Source: Acanthococcus lagerstroemiae (Eukaryota; Arthropoda; Insecta; Hemiptera; Eriococcidae). Taken from it: 64,000 bases of DNA. Below the pieces are notes generated by a model. It saw only the letters and a program-made list of their open reading frames with translations, did no database searches and had not been told where the DNA came from. The DNA lies in the NCBI GenBank assembly GCA_031841125.1, contig CM063112.1, forward strand, positions 26,190,603-26,254,602. The letters are read 5' to 3'. Below, one piece after another: positions 11,430 through 22,543 of this stretch (position 1 is its first letter; the number at the start of each line of letters is the position of its first letter). The position numbers and the translations under genes were made by a program.

Positions 11430-11790
11430 TGTAAGGATGAAAACGAATCAGTGATCTTTCATATTTTCAAATTTTGAGTTCAGTGGCGACAGTCAAGGTA
11501 AGATAACAAAAGTTCAAAGTTCGAATCGTAAAAACTCCGCTCGATTTGTAAAAACTAATCAGTGTTTGTCCATTTCGGTTTGTGAAGTCTTTTAAACTCG
11601 AATTTCAGGCACTTTCGAATTCAACAGGTACCTAGTCTCGATAGTTCGACCACTTTTGGATCTCATTTTGGATTCTGGGGTTCCACAGATATCGATATCA
11701 GAACCTTGATGAGTTTATATCAACTCGTAAGTTACCCCAAAGATTCCATTTTTGACATTCAGTTCGATTTGTCACGAGTAAATTTTGCTC
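11430..11790 (+). repeat. Direct repeat, copy 2 (pairs with 10,050-10,395)
   Basis: Colinear with 10,050-10,395. Copy 2 is slightly longer, with an extra GAATTTCAGGCACTTTCGAA-type insertion in the middle. The two copies bracket about 1 kb that includes the MITE. Confidence 0.65.
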
Positions 11791-12074
11791 ATTTCGAGGA
11801 CGGAATTCAAATTATAAAGTACAAATCTGGGCAGGATAAAAACCCGGCAATATTTTTGAAATGAGCGCCATGGAAATCCCTATTTCGATACTTCTCAATT
11901 TTCTAGGAAAGGTTAATTTTCTACAATTTTAAGGCTCTCCCGAAATTGGGTCGGGTTGAAATATCAGTCATTGGGCTCTGAAAAACAAATTTCCCGGGCT
12001 GTTTTCCGAAGCATATGTTCAACTTTGGTCGCATGCGGTGCCAATTCAGTCTTTTGTCATGAAATAAAAAAACA
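11791..12074. other. No recognisable feature
   Basis: No ORF, repeat or splice-supported exon that I can recognise. Confidence 0.4.
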
Positions 12075-12460
12075 ATGAGATGAGGCTACGGTGATCCTCT
12101 CCTCTTGAATGTACAGTTTTGTAAAAATCGTCTAATTGTCCTGCCTGGTCAGTTTCTTCGCAGCGCAATGCAAAGTCTCATACACGTCTTTTGTCTCCTG
12201 CATACCTGAATTTCTTGTACATGATCTTCTCGAAAACCAAGTTCTTCTTATTCGCATGACTCTCTCTCTCTTTCTCCCCCTTTTCCTCCCTCGATCGGCC
12301 ACGTAGGACATCGAGTTTTCAGTTTTATGTTTTGTAGCTCAAGATATCCGTTTAGTTTTAGTCACAGTTGATACCTTTTAGCATTCGCATTAAGTTCTGT
12401 TTTTACTATTCGTAAGCCTTATTTACATACTCTCGATTTTTTTTTAAATTTTGAATACCC
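12075..12460 (+). repeat. Dispersed direct repeat, copy 2 (pairs with 7,360-7,780)
   Basis: Matches 7,360-7,780 in order and direction, with an added CT microsatellite (CTCTCTCTCTCTTTCTCC) near 12,260. Diverged and non-coding. Confidence 0.55.
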
Positions 12461-14196
12461 TTGCTGCGGTCCGGACTAAATACTTCTCCCTCTCGTACGA
12501 TTCCGGAAAATTCGCAAGGCTACTCTGGCTAAGGTAAAGGTACCAAACATCGCCCACTTTTTTTGAGCTGGAAAAATCCTACCTAAAAAGTACAAATTTC
12601 TTAAATCTAAGTAGAGTGGGGGATACATGGGACCTTCAACTACAACCCCCGAGGTATTTTTCGAAAATTTCAATCAGGGAGCAATCCGATCAATTGTTTG
12701 TAAAAAGTTCCAAAATTGTGATTTCGAAAAAGTGCTCCAAACATCGCCCACCTAGGAAAATTTGTAAAAACAAAAACAAAAAAAAATTAATGGGTTTAGA
12801 CTCTTGATAATGTTTATTTATTCATAAGTAAGTACAAAACCAATATTCAACCTAAGAATTAAGGCATACAGTACTTACATGTACATCATTTTTTGTGAAA
12901 CTTTGGGATGCCTTTAACAAGCTCATTCCTTGTTTTAAAACTGTGTATAGCTCCAGTCATTGAAACTTGGAACCATCGTCTACGTTTTTCTGATGGCGGA
13001 GGTATTCTTTTCTGTAAAAATATCAGTGTTTCAAGAAAAAGGAAAAAAATTAACATGTAATGAAAAATAAGAAGAAAACTCACCGGAATCTAATACTTCC
13101 ATCGGAAACTTTGGATGGGCGCAATTTGAGAAATGACAATTTTTCGTAAATGCTAGAAAAACTTTTCAACGTACAAAAAATTTCTTTTGGTGAAAACTTT
13201 TTATTTTTGGCTTTTTTGGCTCACTATATGTTCTCTACATCAGCAATAATCAACAAGAACTACATATGTAGTTCCATAATTGGTCACTGGAGAGCGCGTT
13301 AAACAGACGAAATATCCTGGTGGACGATGTTAAAGTACCTTCATCTTATTATTTAGCAGTTGAATTCTCGAAACTGAAGGAAACTCGCATCGGAATGTCA
13401 AAGCTCTACGCCATAATTCTATAACTTTTTCAAAACAGATGCCTGTCTCAGCTGAATTTTCAGTTGATTTGACCATACCCTGTGGACAGTTCACAGGGAA
13501 TATCCTAGCAAGTGTATCTACGTATAACCAACTATGTGACTCCCACGCCATCATATCTCGTGATACAGGCTATTATTTAAAATATAAACAACTTAAACAT
13601 GTCCAGGCTCAAAAAAAAAAAAAAAAAAAAAAAAAAGAATTAGGGGAAAAAGTTTCGAAATGCAAATATTTGACGAAGAGCGCACATGAAGGCGGACGAA
13701 GCAGGTTATTTAATTTATGTGAGATGCATGGGACTTCCAGATAAAGCTAGGGAGGCGGCAACCCTTGAGAAATGCCCATGCAAATAACTGTTGCGTTTTA
13801 AAAAGAGACCGAACCGCGCCGCGGCCTCAAATGTAAGCTAAAAACCATTCATCAGTGTCTAAAGGTACTCTCGAGCATTTCTCTATAATCCGCTCTGGCA
13901 ACGCCGGCATGGTAATCTCGAAATCCGACTCGAAAGTTTTCTTAAATTAAATGTTGGGTCTATCGCGGAATTCGGCAGCGGGAATTTCGCGATGACTGAA
14001 AGCGGATTCCACTCATCCGCGGCGCTGCATCGCCGAATTAAATGAAACATCCGAGTAGAATGCATTAGGCCTACTACAAGTTTATGTCCAATCATGCGTA
14101 AGTAACTATACGACTTAAAAACAGTAATATTTGAGGCAAAAAATAAAAAGCTCATAGACTAAGTACACGTATACAATAGACAATATTGAATATGGA
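12461..14196. other. No recognisable gene; poly(A) tract
   Basis: The phrase CCAAACATCGCCCAC occurs twice in direct orientation, near 12,542 and 12,737. An A-run of about 27 bases at 13,609-13,635 may mark an old retroposed sequence, but the upstream body has no RT or SINE signature. ORFs of up to 101 codons are not supported by any motif. Confidence 0.4.
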
Positions 14197-14293
14197 TAGG
14201 TGTGGTGGGACGTGTGGCAATGCACGTATGCCAAAGTCGCACTGGAGACACCGCACCCCCGGCCTCGAGAACTACCCTTCGAGTATCGCATCA
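14197..14293 (+). repeat. ~95-bp dispersed repeat, copy 1 (second copy at 53,966-54,068)
   Basis: Shares TGGGACGTRTGGCRATGCAC, ATGCCAAAGT, then GAGACACCGCACCCCCGGC, AACTACCCTT and CATCGCATCAGT with the interior of the MITE at 53,816-54,191. Conservation is much higher than in the surrounding sequence, and the unit is GC-rich in an AT-rich setting. No tRNA, 5S or snRNA match was recognised. Confidence 0.6.
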
Positions 14294-14449
14294 GTGGCCG
14301 CAGGAACGCTTTGAGGCCGGCCCGAGCCCCCATTTCGCCTTCCGCTTCCGGTGCTCTTCGAGAATACAGTTGAAAATAGTTGAGGATAGTGGACCTTCTC
14401 ATCGGAAACTATTTTGAATTTCAAAGTAGTCTTCATAAGCTTCCATTTT

Positions 14450-14680
14450 TATTCGTGACATATTTTGTACGAGGGCTCTCCAATTTTAGGGACACCAATA
14501 TTTTTAAAGGATTTTAGCATATAATTATAATTAACTGAATCAAACGCTTTATTGAAGTCTGTACATGATTTGAGCCATAAAGATTGGTAATTTCCAACTT
14601 TCTTCCCAGTTCGGAGGAAGAGGGATTTATCCTCATACTTCTTTAAAATTCTTTCAAGGTTTTCAGGCGGCAAGAGTCTT
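14450..14680 (-). pseudogene. LINE reverse transcriptase fragment
   Basis: The minus-strand frame reads NYQSLWLKSCTDFNKAFDSV followed by NYNYMLKSFKNIGVPKIG. DFNKAFDSV is RT motif A (the first catalytic Asp) and the following MLKSFKNIGVP is the usual helix after it. Upstream residues (RILKKYEDKSLFLRTGKKVG) are not diagnostic. The fragment is too short to assign to a clade. Confidence 0.6.
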
Positions 14681-14699
14681 CAAGAAAATTGTTTTTCGA

Positions 14700-15480
14700 A
14701 TTCGTTTTAAATTATTATTCCTGACTCTGTAAAGACTTTTTTAAGACTCTTCCAGACTTTTACTAGACCCTTGAAGACTCGTTAAGATGAGCAATAAAAC
14801 TGGTGTGTTGTAATTTTTCCCTGTCTCAGAATGTAAGTAAAAAATATTTTTTCATATTTTTATAGTTTTTTGTATTTTTTTTTGGTTTTGTTTTTGACGA
14901 ATATTATTCAAGACACTTCCATAATTCTTCAAGGCCATCTGAAAAACTTTTTTATTCTTGTTCACGATTATTATTTCAGACTCTACAGAGACTTTTTTGG
15001 ACTCTTCCGGGGACTTTCATAAAACCCTTCTAAGACTCATAAAGATAAGCAATGAAATGGGTATTTTCAACTTTTTCCGGAAGAGGGAGAGAAAGGAAGG
15101 AATATATCCTCTGCACTTTCTTGAAATTCTTCCAGATTTTATTTTACTCTTTAAGACTGTTCCAGAATTGTTCTTGGCTATCTGTAGAACTTTTTCGGAT
15201 CTAAGAATATACACAGAATTTTTCAGACTTATCCAGACTCTTACAAAACCCATTGAGACTCTTTAAGAAGAGTGGTAAAATGGGTGTTTTTAATTTTTAT
15301 CGACGCGCGGGGGGGTATAGGTATATTTACACATTTTTAAAAATCTGTCCAGGCGTACTTCATTTTTCAAGACTAGTCCCCAATACTCCCAGATTATTTC
15401 TACACCCTTTACAGAGACTTTTTTAAACGCTTTCAGACTTTTCCGAGATTCTTATTTGCATATTTGAACTCTGCTAGAAG
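14700..15480 (+). repeat. Degenerate tandem repeat, ~200-250-bp units of GACTCTTCC type
   Basis: The phrase GACTCTRYARAGACTTTTTT followed by GACTCTTCC occurs near 14,730 and 14,978, with decayed versions near 15,210 and 15,405. The companion phrase AAGATRAGCAATRAAAYKGG follows at about 14,785 and 15,041 and, degraded, at 15,265. This shows three to four diverged units. The 102-codon ORF here is composed of repeat units. Confidence 0.6.
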
Positions 15481-16329
15481 CGCTGTAACCGTGATACAAA
15501 AAATGATACTGTTCATTATTACCATCTATAACAGTGCAAAGTGTCAGTTGATTTACTAATCTCCTGCTTTTAGTTTCATAGTAAAATCAATGAATTTGTT
15601 CCTTTTTACTCCCTAGGTAGACTACACTTACCCTAATAAAATAGAATTTTGTTCAGAAATGATTTTCAATTTAAAAAATAATGTTCAAAGTTTACATGTT
15701 CATACTGACGTAGGGTTTGTAAAGAAGCTATAAGGGTAAAAGCAGTTAAAATGAAATCGAAGGAAAATTTATACAGGCCACTGGGAATGTTTGTTTTGAA
15801 TTAATTTCAATAATGAACCATGTTTTCATCCGCTGATAAGCTTTATTTGAGTGTGCGAATAGACCTATTTAAGAATTCTGAAGCGTCAGACGGTAAAACA
15901 AACAAGTTCAGAAAAATCTGAAAGAGTCTCAAGAAATAATGAGCATGCCTCTACAAGCATTAACTAAGCTGGCAGAGTTTCAAAAGTCTTAATCAATGAA
16001 GTACAGAACAGTCTCAAAAACTTTTAGAAGAGTCCTAAGAAGTTTTGGAAAATCAAAAGCAAAATTGGAAAAATATTTTTTCCTTATTTCAACCACTTTT
16101 TTCAATTTTTTTTTTTTCAAAATTAATTCTTTTGTTGAAATTTAATTAATTATTTTTATTAAGAAAAAAAAAAAAGAAAAAAGAAAACTGTGCTCTCAAG
16201 CAAATTAGTAACTTTTGCTTCCTAAAAACCATTTAGGTTAAAACTCATCAATCTTAAATCAATCTTCAACATTGATCTGGATCTCTCTGAAACAGGAACG
16301 TATAAAAGTAACTTCTTGTTGGGAAAGGG
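15481..16329. other. No gene; possible inverted remnant of the GACTCTTCC repeat
   Basis: Between about 15,890 and 16,040 the complementary vocabulary (AAAGAGTCTCAAG, AAAAGTCTTAATC, CAGTCTCAAAAACTTTTAGAAG, AGAGTCCTAAGAAG) appears, as if the array at 14,700-15,480 had an inverted partner about 400 bases away. The rest is A/T-rich with a T-run and A-run near 16,110-16,180. Confidence 0.4.
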
Positions 16330-16423
16330 GAAGGGAGAGATTTAAGTGTACCATCTGAAAATTTAAAAATGTTGCCAATAAACACAGTTTGAATTCAATA
16401 AAGCAAAAAAAAAAAAAAAAAAG
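16330..16423 (+). repeat. Retroposed 3' end with poly(A) tail
   Basis: A sequence ending with two AATAAA signals (CCAATAAACAC and TTCAATAAAGC), directly followed by an A-run of about 18 bases, looks like the 3' end of a reverse-transcribed polyadenylated RNA. The body upstream is not recognisable as a gene, so it may be a SINE, a LINE tail or a truncated processed pseudogene. Confidence 0.45.
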
Positions 16424-17694
16424 TAAGAGTCATTAGAGTCAACTCATCGGAAGGAAATGTTATTAACTTCTGATCCTAATTTTCCAACTGCAATTGAAAA
16501 TCTGATTTTGTCAATCGTTAAACATCAGTCGACAAACAACAAAAAGAAGTTCACACTTTTAAAAATTGTTTAACCACCTATCTGGTTTTGCAAACTCAAG
16601 ATCAATTCTACTGAATACGCCAAATCTGGAAAAGGTTCGGGGGAGCACTCCCCAATCGGTACGTCCTTGTTCTGGCGTGTTTCAATCAACTGAACTATCA
16701 TTATTATGGACAGAGTGGGCTCGTATAAGTGCGAAATCCGAAGTTCATTTTCGAGAGAAATATTTATTATTTTGATAATATCATCGTCATCGTCAATCAT
16801 AATTTAATAATCAAATATATTTTCTTCAGACAACTGTATAAATTATTTGTTATTTCACTGGTACCTCTGTTCATACCCTTATATTTATAAGCATCGAATA
16901 AAAATAATTGATATTTTAAAAATTTTTGTATATTTAATACTGTTGGTAGCTTTTTTTTACTATTATTATTATTATTTTTTTTTTATAAATATTTCAAAAA
17001 ACTTTTTAATAAAATAAATTACTAGCGTGCATCAAAGAAGGTCTATCAACTAGATAAACTCATATAAGTCTTTTACAACAACCCAGCTTCCTTTTTAGAA
17101 ATTACAAGACCAGCTTGATGAAAAGATTTTCTTAATATAGGTCATTCATCCTGATGAGACCGTACAACCAAAGTACGTAGGTATATGTACACATTTACAG
17201 TGATCAGGTTCAAGAAAGTAAGAAGTATTAACTATACTTCATGAAATGAACCAGACGAGACTGATAGCTGAGGTAACTAACATTTTCAATACCTTAGAAA
17301 TGCTTTAAAGACCTGCTTAATTCATCAGAACAACAAAATAAGTATTTATACCTATTGAAATTAGCGTTTCAACATATCGGCTTTCTCCAGTACTTAGGTT
17401 AATTCTTGTAATAACTTGTTTACTGAAGGCATAAAATAAGACAAACCTCAACATAAGTGTAACTGATTGGTAGACCTAGACTTCTGGGCACATTACTTCA
17501 GAGCAACTTTTGCTCTGACTCGACAGTGTCAATAATTTAATGCAAGCGTGGCATTTTCAGTTCTATCAAATAATATTATGAAAAATTAGGCAGTACCGAC
17601 ATCGATATCCTTAGTTCACTGCAGTCGACAAATTTTCATAAAATCAAAATAGCGCAAGTCTTAGGTCTAGGTTACCTTATTACCGAAGCTCTTG
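16424..17694. other. Intergenic, 3' flank of the TULIP gene
   Basis: AT-rich with no supported ORF. A TTTAAT at 17,536-17,541 reads ATTAAA on the minus strand and could be the poly(A) signal of the gene ending at 17,695, but this is weak. Confidence 0.4.
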
Positions 17695-18753
17695 TTATAA
17701 AATCAATTCTTGGTCGTCGTTCGTTTCCTTACTCACTAAGTCTTCTCCTTCGAAATCGTCCTCAATTACCGTCGTTTTATTACTCGTAGTTCTGTCCAGC
17801 TGCTCATCGATCGTTGGTAGCTTATCCAAAATTAGTTGTTCGAGGTCGATGTTATCCAATGTCTCCTGTATTTTGCGTCTAATCGGTTTTTCCGCAGCTT
17901 GGACTATCTGATACCGCAGTATATTTGGAAGCACATTTACAGCTAACTCGGAAATGAAATCTAAAGATCCGGCGCCGTCCATTCTAAGTTGAATATTACC
18001 CACCCTTACATTTAGGTCGATAACTTGAGCCTTTTTTCTGATATCCAACGACTGATTCACGCTGATCATCACGTGTATATAATCTATGGTAAACGAAGCG
18101 ATGCCAGATTTAGTGAGAATGCCGGCGACCCCGGCTACCCAATTACAGCTTCCCTCGAGCTCTTCAGTGCCCACATTCAATATAGTGTGCACGATGTGAT
18201 TGTCCATGAGCACTTTCACGTCTCCAATTCTATAAAACGATGAAAGCCCGGTATAGACAATATGAGTAAGATCTAAGCTGTAAATACTTGTGGCGTACTG
18301 ATAGTCGTCCACGTGGTGCGGGTCAAAGCCTTTTTTCTTAGCCAACTTCCTACACTCAGCAATGGCCAGATCTAAAGGAGGTATCGAATTCGGGAACATG
18401 ACTTTTAGCTGTTTCAAATGGTCATTTATATTACTGAGCACATTGCTGCTGATTACGTTGAGAAAATACGGTTTAATGGCGTCGAATAAAGCACCGCCGA
18501 ATGTGTTGACAAAGACGCCAATCAAGCCAGCATTTTCAAAAGTGATGAACATTTTCTCACGCGAAACGAGATTCATAGCAATTTCAGCTGCTGCCAGTTC
18601 TCCATCTAGAGTGACCTCCAATTTAGCTTTGCATTCGATGTTCGCATTTATTAATGTCACATTGAAGCCGCCGAAGTAATGTTGTATTAACCAGTCGTAG
18701 TACGAATAATTTCCTATCAGTGTTAGCTTCGGCATACGCAAGCCAAAATGAAC
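17695..18753 (-). CDS. TULIP gene exon 3 (rest of domain 1 and all of domain 2)
   Basis: Acceptor TTTCAG precedes GTTCATTTTGGC in phase 0. A single uninterrupted frame of 352 codons runs to the TAA at 17,695-17,697. No stop or frame shift, so the gene appears intact. Confidence 0.85.
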   Translation of the reverse strand, partial: VHFGLRMPKLTLIGNYSYYDWLIQHYFGGFNVTLINANIECKAKLEVTLDGELAAAEIAMNLVSREKMFITFENAGLIGVFVNTFGGALFDAIKPYFLNVISSNVLSNINDHLKQLKVMFPNSIPPLDLAIAECRKLAKKKGFDPHHVDDYQYATSIYSLDLTHIVYTGLSSFYRIGDVKVLMDNHIVHTILNVGTEELEGSCNWVAGVAGILTKSGIASFTIDYIHVMISVNQSLDIRKKAQVIDLNVRVGNIQLRMDGAGSLDFISELAVNVLPNILRYQIVQAAEKPIRRKIQETLDNIDLEQLILDKLPTIDEQLDRTTSNKTTVIEDDFEGEDLVSKETNDDQELIL

Positions 18754-20423
18754 CTGAAATCAGGTTTAGGTATGTACAACAAATCAGAACATGCACACGG
18801 TTTCAGTTTCAAACCACGAGTTAATCAGTCGACAGGTTGAAGCAGGGCCAGGACGGAGCGAATGTGGGGGTGATACTATACAAATCTTCGGGGTCGGCAT
18901 TTTTCGGCAATTTTAACCACTTCGGACCATTAGAAGGGAAAAAATAAAACAATCATTTATTCACTGTTTTTTTGTTTTTTTTGCTAGTGTATAAGAATCT
19001 TTAGTAGCGTTGAGTCGGCATGGTAGAGTGTAAAAATTGGAAGTATTGGCACCGAGTCTGCATTTTTCGACATATTTCCATCACCCATCCTCCCAACCCG
19101 ATAGGGCTCGCTCCGTCTTTCGGTTCAAGCATATTGACTAGCTTAATTAATACACTGCTATCCTTTACCTTCATATCCACTAAATCCGAAGTAAAATTTT
19201 CCACTCGAATTCTGGATACTCCAAATGCAGTAACATTCGTAGTCGATACCTTTACTGCTAACGAGTAGTCTCGATCGGGCATAACCAGAGGGTCAGGAAT
19301 AGGCAATGGCATGTGTATTGAATCAGGGTTTTTGAAGTGTTCCAGAAATTTCTTAATTAGCTCACTGCTCTTCGAGAAATTCGTTGAAGCCGTACCTAGA
19401 ACATACAATCTCTGCTTTAGAATGCCGATTTATTATTTTATTCTATTTCTATTGTGGTAGGAGGAGGTATGTCGTTGACAACCGAGTCCACCAGTACATA
19501 TTCTTCAAAATAATTGAAATCTTTGACAATTTCCATTGCATTAATTTTTACTTACCCTGCACTTACTAAATTAATATACTAACTATTTTTTATTGTCTTC
19601 TTTAAGATTGGCTTATATGAAAACACTGGAGACATTTTATCATTTTTTTGTACCTTACACAAAACATTTTGCATAAAAGAAAGCGGAAAAAGTGGAAGCA
19701 GATGAGTAAGAAAAGACATACAAACTGCACGATTCAGGTACCTACTTACAGATGTGCACGAAGGAATTATATGTACTTAGAATAATTCATATGTAACATG
19801 GCTAAACAAATGAAAAAGGGGAAACTAGGTTCCTCAGACAAATTTGGATCAAACAAACAACAAAAACCGATACAGATAAGAGAAATATTGATGTAAAAAA
19901 TTAACACTAGGGTTACATACACAGGCAATAGGATCGAACTTTTGTTTACACAATATGAGACATTTCAGTTGATCCTGCTAATAAAATTAGTTTTCCTAGA
20001 CTACCGGGTGTTCATGGTATGTATAATAAGCAGAAGACTAAAATCAAATTCAACCAACAATTTTTGACTGAACACGGCATCCTCTTGAGAATGCACTCAA
20101 AAATAATTTATGACAAGAAAGAAAAAAAAAAAAGAAAAAAAAAGAAAAAAAAAAAAGTAGAGGCGAAAAATCCTTCTCTTTTCAGGGGGTCTAGAGTTCC
20201 ATGGCCCACTCTCTGCGAGTGAGCGCCTAGCTCTCTTCAAGTAATGTTTGATACATTATGAGACTTGTCTGTCAAAATATTGAATATCAAAATAAATATA
20301 CGAGTTATTAACAGAAAGGTACTTAACCTCCAATTGCATTTTTCTTTTACCTTGTATCTCTCCATTCTCTGGACTGCATTTTACCATTACAGCTATCAAG
20401 AAAACGAATCTTAGTAACTTCAT
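17695..20423 (-). CDS. Secreted two-domain TULIP protein (JHBP/takeout - group 7 allergen type)
   Basis: A three-exon gene encodes about 452 residues: exon 1 20,423-20,351, exon 2 19,395-19,169, exon 3 18,753-17,695. Introns are GT-AG and phases join exactly (a Gly codon is split between exons 1 and 2; exon 3 starts in phase 0). The start MKLLRFVFLIAVMVKC is a clear signal peptide, so the product is secreted. Residues of about 30-220 resemble the elongated JHBP/takeout fold (VHFGLRMPKLTLIGNYSYYD spans the exon 2/3 junction). Residues of about 255-410 form a second similar module, followed by an acidic tail (EDDFEGEDL). The family binds hydrophobic ligands in tubular cavities; a role in hormone, lipid or odorant carriage is inference. 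At about 450 residues it is twice the length of a single JHBP protein. Cysteines are few and the usual N-terminal disulfide is not obvious. Ligand and expression are unknown. Confidence 0.8.
19169..19395 (-). CDS. TULIP gene exon 2
   Basis: Starts after the acceptor TTCTAG and ends GATATGAAG at the strong donor GTAAAG. The frame stays open past the donor to 19,001, but splicing at 19,169 gives the exact JHBP-type junction ...SDLVDMK / VHFGLRMPKL.... Carries the first beta-strand/helix segment of domain 1. Confidence 0.75.
20351..20423 (-). CDS. TULIP gene exon 1 (signal peptide)
   Basis: The ATG at 20,423 opens MKLLRFVFLIAVMVKCSPEN, with a hydrophobic core of about 10 residues and a likely cleavage near Cys16-Ser17. 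The exon ends CAAG with the donor GTAAAAG, phase 1. It is too short to be found by ORF length alone. Confidence 0.75.
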
Positions 20424-21825
20424 TTCAATATTTACAAAAATTATGCAGTACTTGACAACTTTACACCAACCAAATGTGAGAATCCAGTTTTAAAATGCAT
20501 TAGACGAATTACATGACAGCGAAAACATGTACATGCCATATTGCCACATAAGTAAAAGTAGGAATCACTTGAACGCATGCACAAATGTTCTAGGTATCAA
20601 AACGAAACGATGATAAGTTATTATTGTTTCTGTTCTAAATAATTGAACTTTGTACATTAGATTATGAATCGCAACTAATTGCCACATTGCTATCAGCTCG
20701 TCATCATCATAATATTTTGCTTGTCGAATTCAAACAATTTTTTCAAAAATGAGGGAAAAACTTAACTTTGCTGGTTATACATATGTAATACTCAGTACGT
20801 ACTATGGAAAATATTAGTATTTTAATGGATTCAGGATTTTTGTAGACGGCCCCGGCTGCTAACATCTGATTCTATTTAAAATCTAGAAAAATCAACTGTC
20901 AGAAGAACGGTGGAGGCCATGGTTTCAGCGACTCCCTCATTGGAACCATGCACCACTAAGCTACAATGATTTACCTTCTTCAGGATCAGAAATTATTAGA
21001 TGTAAGTAGATATAATGTAACAAATTATCGTTTGAATTTTTCAAAACAACGATACTAGGTATAGAAAAATATTAATAAATTTCATAATTTTGTTCATATA
21101 TTACGAGTATTTGGAAATTTCTATTTTGATGTAAGTAATTTATTGTTCTCACAAACAAAAAAAATTGAAAAATATAGGTATCAATAAAATGTTAACAGAC
21201 TTACCGAATAATAAGAACAATTTCTAAGAAAAATAATAGTACATAATTAATGAATGTACGCCTGGCTAAAAGCCACAACGGATACCTACATAATAAATGT
21301 AACAATCTCATAAGTCTACTTTTAAATACCTAACTACTTTCTTATATTTTCAAAAGCAATACCTACCATGTTAAATGATGACCTCGCTAGTCGCTACTTA
21401 CACAGAATGAAAATGCATTATCCTAAAACTTGAGTACAACTGGACGCTGTTGAGCAAAAAAGACTTGAGCAACATTTGTTGACAAAATGTGTAATTAGTA
21501 TTGCTGGAAAGAGTGTTAAAAGTAGAATTTCTCAAAATTGGGCCCCCGCTAATACAAAAATGTGTACCCACATTGAAAAAAGCTCATCAGTAAACGTTAT
21601 GTCCATAGACCGGCATTATGTATTCATTGGCTTTTAATGTTACGTTTCCCCAAAAAACAGATTTTGTGGCACAAGTCCTTTTTGCTTAACAGTGTCCAAC
21701 AATATACAATTTACCTAGATGTGCAAAATAGAAGTAGATGTTACCGTTATTAAGAAAAATAATTGACAAGTTTCCCCCATTACACATTTCTCGATAATTA
21801 ATATCACTTAAATTCTAATCCCCGC
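20424..21825. other. Intergenic between two minus-strand genes
   Basis: AT-rich with no recognisable gene. It should contain the promoter of the TULIP gene, but no TATA-like or initiator element stands out reliably. Confidence 0.4.
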
Positions 21826-21843
21826 TTTATTCACAACTTTATT
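21826..21843 (-). terminator. Two poly(A) signals of the zinc-finger gene
   Basis: TTTATT at 21,826-21,831 and at 21,838-21,843 read AATAAA on the minus strand, 14-31 bases downstream of the stop codon at 21,857. Their position suggests a very short 3' UTR. Confidence 0.55.
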
Positions 21844-21856
21844 ACTGATGTTACAA

Positions 21857-22543
21857 TTAAGAAGTACTGAAATGTATCTCCTTATTTTTAGCGTGATTGT
21901 AACTTTCCATATGATATTGTCGTTCACTCCACGATTTGGGTATTTCTGTTTCACACCAGCAGCAGAATAATGCTCCATCTTCGAAAATGAGACCGGGTTC
22001 GAATAAATAATCTACTGTCGCTAATAACTGCTCCTCTAAACTATCTTGGTGATAGGTACTGTTAACATGATCATTATACTGTGACCAACCTGGTAACTTG
22101 GGAAAATAGTTGCAAAGGACACACGTCAGTTCTCCGTCTGCACACACGAAAATACCTGCTTTATTTATGGGTTCAAATATTTCGGCATCTTCATCGTCGC
22201 AGCTGTACCAGCCATAACCCCTAGCACGTTGGTCGTCCAATTTCGTGCCATGAAGGTAATTAGAAGTTACATGCAAGTCCAGTTCCTGCAAAGCTAACTT
22301 TTGATTGCACTAATTGCAGTATATTTTTCCATCACAGAAAAAAACACCAAGCGAGAAAATGTACTCCACAGCTTGCTGTATTTGCTCGGCAACATTACGC
22401 TTATGACTGCGGCATTGGGTGTGGCTATCAAATTGGGCCTCGCCGGGAAGTTGAGCATTGTTGCAAAGAGTACATCGTCTTTCGCCATCAATCATAACTA
22501 TAGATGCGTCATGAACAGCGTCTACAACATCTTCAAAATCCAT
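21857..22543 (-). CDS. Four-finger C2H2-like protein with an in-frame TAG in finger 2
   Basis: From ATG 22,543 one frame of 229 codons (including the final stop) runs to 21,857, broken only by TAG at 22,312-22,310. Four repeats of about 50-58 residues each follow the pattern D-G-x(3)-C-x2-C-x(11-14)-H-x(5-6)-H: CTLC...H-x5-H, CN-stop-C...H-x6-H, CVLC...H-x5-H and CCWC...H-x5-H. The wide Cys-His spacing resembles U1/matrin/JAZ fingers, which bind dsRNA or RNA-protein complexes; that function is inference. The stop lies exactly between the two finger-2 cysteines, where the other fingers have Leu, Leu and Trp. A strong acceptor (TTTTTCTTCCCAG) 40-45 bases upstream of the ATG suggests a spliced 5' UTR. 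It could be a recent pseudogene, a readthrough gene or an assembly error. I do not recognise an ortholog. Confidence 0.65.

Noticed and set aside
16566..16800. 69-76-codon ORFs with an Asp-run
   Set aside because: The Asp-run comes from a short ATC microsatellite; no other evidence of a gene.
18025..18679. Plus-strand ORFs of 72 and 105 codons
   Set aside because: Antisense shadows of TULIP exon 3, which has clear protein-family signal and splice sites.
22250..22375. Intron removing the TAG in the four-finger gene
   Set aside because: Candidate donor-acceptor pairs (for example GTGTTT or GTGATG to TTTGCAG) give 62- or 50-base introns that are not multiples of three and lead to a stop; they would also delete the finger-2 cysteines.
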